This document shows positions 22,582-27,137 of a stretch of 27,137 nt of DNA, piece after piece. The position numbers were made by a program, and so were the translations under genes. Position 1 is the stretch's first letter, and each line of letters opens with the position of its first letter. The notes beneath the pieces are model-generated. The model was not told the origin of the DNA, searched no databases, and worked only from the letters and a program-made list of their open reading frames with translations. Source of the DNA: JAABUE01 sp034431895 (lineage in GTDB: Bacteria; Chloroflexota; Anaerolineae; Anaerolineales; Villigracilaceae); assembly GCA_034431895.1 (NCBI GenBank), contig DAOUCM010000085.1:1-27137 (forward strand). The letters are read 5' to 3'.

Positions 22582-24015
22582 ATGTGGAACTCATACTATA
22601 CTGCCGCCTCTGTCGAAGAGGCCATCCGTATCCTGGGCGAACAGGGGGGGCGCGCCCGCATCGTAGCCGGGGCCACCGACCTGATACTCGAACTGGAACG
22701 TGGCCAGCGGCCTGAAACCGATACCCTCATTGATATTACCCGTATCCCTGGCCTGGACCGTATCACCCTCGATGAAGATGACATCTTGCACCTGGGGCCG
22801 CTCGTGACGCACAATCATTGTGCGGCTTCCAGGCTGCTTCGAGAGCGCGCCTATCCCTTGGCCAAGGCCGCCTGGGAAGTGGGCGCGCCGCAGATTCGCA
22901 ATCGCGGCACGGTGGCCGGCAACCTCATCACCGCCAGCCCTGCTAACGACACCATCACGCCGCTCATGGCATTGGGCGCCTGGGTGGTGTTGGCCTCTTC
23001 GCGCGGTCAGCGCAAAGTCAACCTGACCGAGTTTTACACCGGCGTCCGCAAGACGGTCATGCAGCCCGATGAGATGTTGGTGGACATTGCCTTTCCAGCC
23101 CTGCAGGGCGGTGGATTGTTCAAAAAGAGACGGCAGCGCGGGACGTTCATCAAACTGGGTCTGCGACGCGCTCAGGCCATCTCGGTGGTGAACGTAGCGG
23201 TCATTCTGGACCTCGAGGCTGCTACCGTGACCTCGGCCTCTATTACGCTGGGAGCGGTAGCCCCGACCATCATCCATGCTGAAGAGGCGGAGCGCTACCT
23301 GGCCGGCAAGAAATTGAGTGAGCCGGTCATTGCCGAGGCGGCGCGCCTGGCCATGGAAGCCTCGCGCCCCATTGATGATATTCGCGGCTCGGCGGCCTAT
23401 CGGCGGGAGATGGTGCGCGTCTGCACGGCGCGCGGGTTGAGGTCGCTGCTCAAGGGTGAGGAGCAGGCCGATTTCCCGTCTGAACCGGTGCTGTTGTGGG
23501 GGAATCCCTCGCCAGAGGGTGACCGTCCGCCAATGTCGGCGGCTTTTCCGAAGAGTCCCATCGAAACAACCATCAACGGTAAGAAATATGTCTTCCATTC
23601 CGGCCATGAAAAAACGCTCTTGCGTCTGTTGCGTGAAGAGGCCGGCCTGATCGGTTCCAAAGAAGGCTGTGCAGAAGGCGAGTGCGGCGCTTGCACGGTT
23701 TTCTTGGACGGCAAAGCGGTGATGGCTTGCCTGGTACCGGCGCCGCGCGCGCATGGCGCAGAAATTGTTACGGTGGAAGGCCTGGCAGTGAATGATAAAC
23801 TGCATCCTGTTCAACAGGCTTTCATCGAGGATGGCGCGGTACAGTGCGGTTATTGTACGCCCGGCTTTTTGATGTCGGCGGCCAAATTACTGGAGGAGCG
23901 TCCGCGTCCCACCCGTGACGAGATCGTCCAGGCCCTGACCGGTAATCTGTGCCGCTGTACTGGCTATTACAAAATTGTGCAGGCGGTCGAGGATGCCAGC
24001 CGCCAGAAAGTGTAG
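22582..24015 (+). CDS. Molybdenum hydroxylase FAD subunit fused to [2Fe-2S] subunit
   Basis: 477 aa. The N-terminal half (about 1-290) is a CoxM/XdhB-type FAD domain with 'ARIVAGATDLILELERG' and 'GAPQIRNRGTVAGNLITASP'. The C-terminal part (about 325-470) is a CoxS-type double [2Fe-2S] protein: the plant-type cluster uses C363, C368, C371, C383 and the second uses C422, C425, C457, C459 ('QCGYCTPGF', 'NLCRCTGYY'). Electrons should pass from the Mo centre through both clusters to FAD. In xanthine dehydrogenase the order is usually FeS then FAD, and in Cox-type enzymes they are separate; here it is FAD then FeS in one chain. The molybdopterin subunit follows in the same operon, after a small membrane protein. 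Confidence 0.93.
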   Translation: MWNSYYTAASVEEAIRILGEQGGRARIVAGATDLILELERGQRPETDTLIDITRIPGLDRITLDEDDILHLGPLVTHNHCAASRLLRERAYPLAKAAWEVGAPQIRNRGTVAGNLITASPANDTITPLMALGAWVVLASSRGQRKVNLTEFYTGVRKTVMQPDEMLVDIAFPALQGGGLFKKRRQRGTFIKLGLRRAQAISVVNVAVILDLEAATVTSASITLGAVAPTIIHAEEAERYLAGKKLSEPVIAEAARLAMEASRPIDDIRGSAAYRREMVRVCTARGLRSLLKGEEQADFPSEPVLLWGNPSPEGDRPPMSAAFPKSPIETTINGKKYVFHSGHEKTLLRLLREEAGLIGSKEGCAEGECGACTVFLDGKAVMACLVPAPRAHGAEIVTVEGLAVNDKLHPVQQAFIEDGAVQCGYCTPGFLMSAAKLLEERPRPTRDEIVQALTGNLCRCTGYYKIVQAVEDASRQKV

Positions 24016-24023
24016 AGGAAGAA

Positions 24024-24446
24024 ATGGGCAAGTATAGAAGCGCTGTGAGGCGCGAGGAACCTCGCCCCATACGGCAACAGCATCCCATCTGGCGCGGGAT
24101 TGGCTGTTTGATGATGATCATTGTGCCTATCCTGTCGTTTGGCATTGCGGTTTTGACTCTGCCGTTTTTCAGTTCGACAGGCTGGGTGCCGTATGAACTG
24201 ACCTCCCCTATACAGGTGCCTGCTCTCTTGTGGAAATTCGTGCCGGTGCTGGCGCAGTTTTTACAGCCCATCCTCGGCTTCCCCAAGTTGAAAGCGTACC
24301 TGCTGCTCACAATGGTTTACACTATCCTTTTGGGTGGTTTCGTGTCGTTGTTTTACGCTTTGATCTACCAACTATTTGGCCCTCCCCGCTACGGGCCGTT
24401 GGATGCGCCGCCTCCCAGAGTCAAAGTCAAGAAATATAAACGATAG
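24024..24446 (+). CDS. Small membrane protein of unknown function in the Mo-hydroxylase operon
   Basis: 140 aa. Start ATG 24024 with GAGG just ahead, nine bases after the upstream stop. A basic/polar N-terminus is followed by two hydrophobic helices (about 28-50 'GCLMMIIVPILSFGIAVLTL' and 92-117 'YLLLTMVYTILLGGFVSLFY'), a loop with Pro and Trp between them, and a Pro/Lys-rich tail ending KVKKYKR. I do not recognise a family. It lies between the FAD/FeS and molybdopterin genes with very short gaps, so it is co-transcribed and might anchor or assist the enzyme. That is inference from position only. Confidence 0.75.
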   Translation: MGKYRSAVRREEPRPIRQQHPIWRGIGCLMMIIVPILSFGIAVLTLPFFSSTGWVPYELTSPIQVPALLWKFVPVLAQFLQPILGFPKLKAYLLLTMVYTILLGGFVSLFYALIYQLFGPPRYGPLDAPPPRVKVKKYKR

Positions 24447-24454
24447 GGCGAAAC

Positions 24455-26644
24455 ATGACTACCAGCCAGATTGGGCAATCCAAACTTCGCATAGATGCCT
24501 TGGGCAAGGTCACCGGTGAAACGCAATATGCCGGCGACCTTTCTATGAAAGGCATGTTGCACATGAAAATCTTGTTTGCCGGCCGGCCTCATGCGCGCAT
24601 CAAGCGCATCCTGGTTGACCGCGCTCAGGCCGCGCCTGGCGTAGTAGCCATTTTTACTGCCAAAGATGTGCCGGTCAATGAATATGGTTTACAGTGGAAA
24701 GATCAGCCTGTCTTGTGCGGTCACGGTTCTTCCAAGCCAGGCGCAGATGTCGTGCGCTTCGTGGGTGACCAGGTGGCGGTCGTCGTTGCGCAGACCGAAG
24801 CGCAGGCTGAAGCGGCGCGCAAGTTGATCGAGGTCGAGTATGAGGACCTGCCGGTGGTGACGGACGCGCAAGAGGCCATGCGGCCCGGCGCGACGCGCGT
24901 GCATGAAGAAATTGGCGATTCCAACGTCTGCGTGCATTACAAGATTCGCAAAGGCGATGTCGAAGCGGGTTTCCGAGAGGCGCAGGTCATTGTCGAAAGC
25001 GAGTATCGGACGCCGGTGCAGGAACATGCCTATTTGCAGCCAGAAGCCGGCCTGGCTTACATAGACGACCAAGGGCATGTGACCGTGATGGTGGGCGGCC
25101 AATGGACGCATACCGACCGCGAGCAGATTGCCCATGCTCTGGGGTTGCCAGACGAAAGCGTGCGCGTGGTCTACCCGGCGATTGGCGGTGCGTTTGGCGG
25201 TCGAGAGGATATGTCGGTGCAAATCGTGCTGGCGCTGGCGGCCTGGAAACTTCAGCGCCCGGTTCGCATCCTGTGGAGCCGACAGGAATCCATCATTGGG
25301 CATGGTAAGCGTCATGCGATGGTGATGCGCACTAAGTGGGGCGCCACCCAAGAGGGCAAAGTGGTCGCTATCGAGACCGGAATCATCGGCGACGCTGGCG
25401 CTTACATGTATACGACCAATAAAATCTTGGGCAACTCGGCCATCACCTGCACGGGGCCGTATTTCATCCCGAATGTCAAGGCGGATGTGTATGGCGTCTA
25501 TACGAACAATGTGCCGGGCGCGGCCTTTCGCGGATTTGGAGCGCCGCAGGCCCTGTATATGGCCGAGATGCAGATGAACAAATTGGCGGAGAAACTGGGC
25601 ATGGACCCGGTCGAACTTCGTTTGAAGAACGCCTTGCGAGAGGGCCTCACCCTGGGGGTTGGCACGCCGGCGCCGAGTCCGGTCAGTGTGCCTGAAGTGA
25701 TCCAGGCGGCTGCCGAGCGGTTTGGATGGGCATCCTACGGCGCGCAGAAGGACAAAAAGCTGGCTCCTCATCTGAAGCGCGGGCGCGGCTTTGCCGCCGG
25801 TTTCAAGAACGTCGGTTTTTCGTTTGGTTATCAGGAAAATTGCTGGGCGCGGGTGGAATTGCACGGCGGAAGCGAAATCGAGCAGGTGGTGTTGCTGCAC
25901 GCTGCGGCAGAAGTAGGTCAGGGCGTGCATACGGTTATGGTGCAGATGGCGGCTGAAGCCGTGGGCGTGCCGGTCGAAAAGGTAACGCTGGTGGCTTCGG
26001 ATTCGGCCATCATGGGCAATTCTGGCTCTGTTTCGGCTTCGCGTATGACGTTCATGGCCGGCAACGCCATTCGCGGTGCGGCAGAAGCGGCCTTGGAAAA
26101 ATGGCGCAAAGAAGAGCGCCCGGCGGTAGGCGAGTTCAAATACCTGGCGCCGCCAACCACGCCATTCGAGAAAGAGACCGGTTATGCCAAACCCAATTTT
26201 GCCTATGCCTATTCGGCTCAGGCGGCTGAAGTGGAAGTGGACACCGAGACCGGCGAGGTGCGGGTGCTGCGGGTAGTGGCGGCCGATGACCTGGGCAAGG
26301 CCATCAACCCCAATCTGGTAGAAGGCCAAATCGAGGGCGCGGTTGTGCAGGCGCAGGGCTATGCCATGTTGGAGGACTTCAAGGCCAAAGATGGTTATGT
26401 GTTGACCGATCAACTCAGCACGTATCTGATTCCTACCATTCGCGATATTCCTGGAAAGGTGGAATCGGTCATCCTCGAAATTCCCGATCCAAATGGCCCT
26501 TGGGGGGCGCGCGGCGTGGGCGAATTGCCCTTCCTGCCCACTGCTCCCGCGATTTCCGCTGCTGTGCATGACGCTACCGGTGTGTGGTACGACGAGTTCC
26601 CGCTCACCCCTGAACGCATCTTGCGCGGGTTGGGCAAGATTTGA
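24455..26644 (+). CDS. Xanthine-dehydrogenase-family molybdopterin-binding subunit
   Basis: 729 aa. It carries the Mo-pterin centre that hydroxylates a purine, aldehyde or related compound. Sequence signs: 'LGKVTGETQYAGDL' near the start, 'GGAFGGRED' (pterin loop), 'AFRGFGAPQ' with R359, a Gln-rich 'AEVGQGVHTVM', 'GSVSASRMTF' and the catalytic Glu E690 in 'GVGELPF'. The 'RGFGAPQ' form rules out the CO dehydrogenase loop (AYxCSFR) and points to the xanthine dehydrogenase/aldehyde oxidase group. The substrate cannot be fixed. Length is a little short compared with typical members (about 750-780). The gene follows the membrane protein by eight bases. Confidence 0.94.
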   Translation: MTTSQIGQSKLRIDALGKVTGETQYAGDLSMKGMLHMKILFAGRPHARIKRILVDRAQAAPGVVAIFTAKDVPVNEYGLQWKDQPVLCGHGSSKPGADVVRFVGDQVAVVVAQTEAQAEAARKLIEVEYEDLPVVTDAQEAMRPGATRVHEEIGDSNVCVHYKIRKGDVEAGFREAQVIVESEYRTPVQEHAYLQPEAGLAYIDDQGHVTVMVGGQWTHTDREQIAHALGLPDESVRVVYPAIGGAFGGREDMSVQIVLALAAWKLQRPVRILWSRQESIIGHGKRHAMVMRTKWGATQEGKVVAIETGIIGDAGAYMYTTNKILGNSAITCTGPYFIPNVKADVYGVYTNNVPGAAFRGFGAPQALYMAEMQMNKLAEKLGMDPVELRLKNALREGLTLGVGTPAPSPVSVPEVIQAAAERFGWASYGAQKDKKLAPHLKRGRGFAAGFKNVGFSFGYQENCWARVELHGGSEIEQVVLLHAAAEVGQGVHTVMVQMAAEAVGVPVEKVTLVASDSAIMGNSGSVSASRMTFMAGNAIRGAAEAALEKWRKEERPAVGEFKYLAPPTTPFEKETGYAKPNFAYAYSAQAAEVEVDTETGEVRVLRVVAADDLGKAINPNLVEGQIEGAVVQAQGYAMLEDFKAKDGYVLTDQLSTYLIPTIRDIPGKVESVILEIPDPNGPWGARGVGELPFLPTAPAISAAVHDATGVWYDEFPLTPERILRGLGKI

Positions 26645-26670
26645 GGCAAACCTATCGCCGATTCTTTCTC

Positions 26671-26721
26671 CGCAGAGTACGCAGATTTCGCTGATTTTTT
26701 CTCCAATCTGCGCGCTCTGCG
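26671..26721. repeat. 17-bp imperfect inverted repeat
   Basis: CGCAGAGTACGCAGATT (26671-26687) and AATCTGCGCGCTCTGCG (26705-26721) pair with two mismatches around a 17-base loop. It lies between the molybdopterin subunit and the hydrolase. A weaker 'CCGCAGACGCAGGG' trace is at 3600. Confidence 0.55.
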
Positions 26722-26761
26722 AATTCTGCGGATGATTGCCGAAGATGACTAGGCAGTGACC

Positions 26762-27137
26762 ATGCCCTGGACATTCCCATACCTGGACGAAACCGAAGAA
26801 TTGGACGAGGCGGCCCGTGCCAGTGCAGCCGGTCATTTCGTGCGGCTGCCGGATGGATATACTCATTATGAATTGGGCGGCCCGCCAGAGGGGGAAGCGG
26901 TCGTTCTGGTGCATGGTTTTTCCGTGCCTTACTTCATCTTCGATCCCACTTTCGATTTCCTGCCCCGCTTTGGTTTTCGTGTCTTGCGATACGACCTGTT
27001 CGGGCGCGGCCTTTCGGACAGGCCCAAATTGCGCTATGATGTTGATTTGTTTTGCAAGCAATTGCAAGATTTGTTGGATAAACTGGGCTTCGATGGTTCC
27101 GTCAATTTGGTTGGGCTCTCTATGGGCGGGGCGATTG
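26762..27137 (+). CDS. Alpha/beta hydrolase, 5' part only
   Basis: The gene runs off the right edge; 125 codons are present. The start MPWTFPYLDETEELDEAARA leads to 'FVRLPDGYTHYELGG', an oxyanion-hole segment 'VVLVHGFSVPYFIFDP', the motif 'RYDLFGRGLSDRP', and the nucleophile elbow 'LVGLSMGGAI' with catalytic Ser. The His and acid of the triad would follow outside the window. Substrate cannot be told. It is on the same strand as the Mo-hydroxylase genes, 118 bases after them, with an inverted repeat between, and no clear ribosome-binding site before the ATG. Confidence 0.85.
   Translation, partial: MPWTFPYLDETEELDEAARASAAGHFVRLPDGYTHYELGGPPEGEAVVLVHGFSVPYFIFDPTFDFLPRFGFRVLRYDLFGRGLSDRPKLRYDVDLFCKQLQDLLDKLGFDGSVNLVGLSMGGAI

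Noticed and set aside
24689..27067. Long minus-strand reading frame opposite the molybdopterin subunit
   Set aside because: An antisense shadow produced by codon bias; the plus-strand protein has full family motifs.

Overview
The window looks like a chromosomal stretch of a free-living, GC-rich bacterium, most probably a Chloroflexota (Anaerolineae-like) genome. The assignment is an inference: it rests on the Pro/Thr 'PTPLPTSTP' type lipoprotein, several genes whose -10 box sits only 6-7 nt ahead of the ATG (leaderless transcripts), and the overall gene content. No rRNA, phage or plasmid backbone is visible, so this is core chromosome interrupted by one small acquired island and several dispersed repeats.

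Layout. 1-521: the 5' end of a NYN-domain protein (minus strand), then a cluster of tandem hairpin-forming repeats. 522-3571: an OmpR-type response regulator, a sensor kinase with a Met/Gly-rich outer loop, and a MalY/PatB-type C-S lyase/aminotransferase. 3572-4107: a gene-free stretch that holds a convincing minus-strand small RNA (promoter, long stem, perfect intrinsic terminator). 4108-5580: a fold-type II PLP enzyme. 5911-7694: an AT-richer restriction-modification island, a NotI-family endonuclease gene with a frameshift and a D12-class adenine methyltransferase gene with an in-frame TGA; both look recently inactivated. 7884-11347 (minus): membrane-anchored cyclophilin, two small membrane proteins (one only 34 aa), CTP synthase, and a roadblock/LC7 protein. 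11599-13359: ROK kinase and a lipoprotein with an SH3-like domain. 13438-15398 (minus): a PhoB/PhoR-like two-component pair. 15660-17396: tRNA-Arg(GCG), surE, thioredoxin (minus), tRNA-Asn(GTT). 17658-22434: a molybdenum-cofactor-sulfurase-like protein, RNase Z (minus) and FtsK. 22582-26644: a molybdenum hydroxylase operon (FAD + 2x[2Fe-2S] fusion, a membrane protein of unknown role, the molybdopterin subunit). The window ends inside an alpha/beta hydrolase.

How the parts fit. The two-component pairs are separate signalling units. The Moco-sulfurase-like protein and the xanthine-dehydrogenase-type enzyme are in the same neighbourhood, and enzymes of that type need a sulfurated Mo centre, so a functional link is plausible although the genes are not in one operon. 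Four copies of a ~116-bp MITE-like element, all in the same orientation, sit in intergenic DNA next to the methyltransferase, pyrG, the tRNA-Arg/response-regulator promoters and the tRNA-Asn/trx promoters; two have clear 7-8 bp direct repeats at their ends. The most notable items are this repeat family, the decaying NotI-type system, the small RNA, the unusual tRNA-Arg anticodon, and the Mo-hydroxylase operon with its embedded membrane protein.
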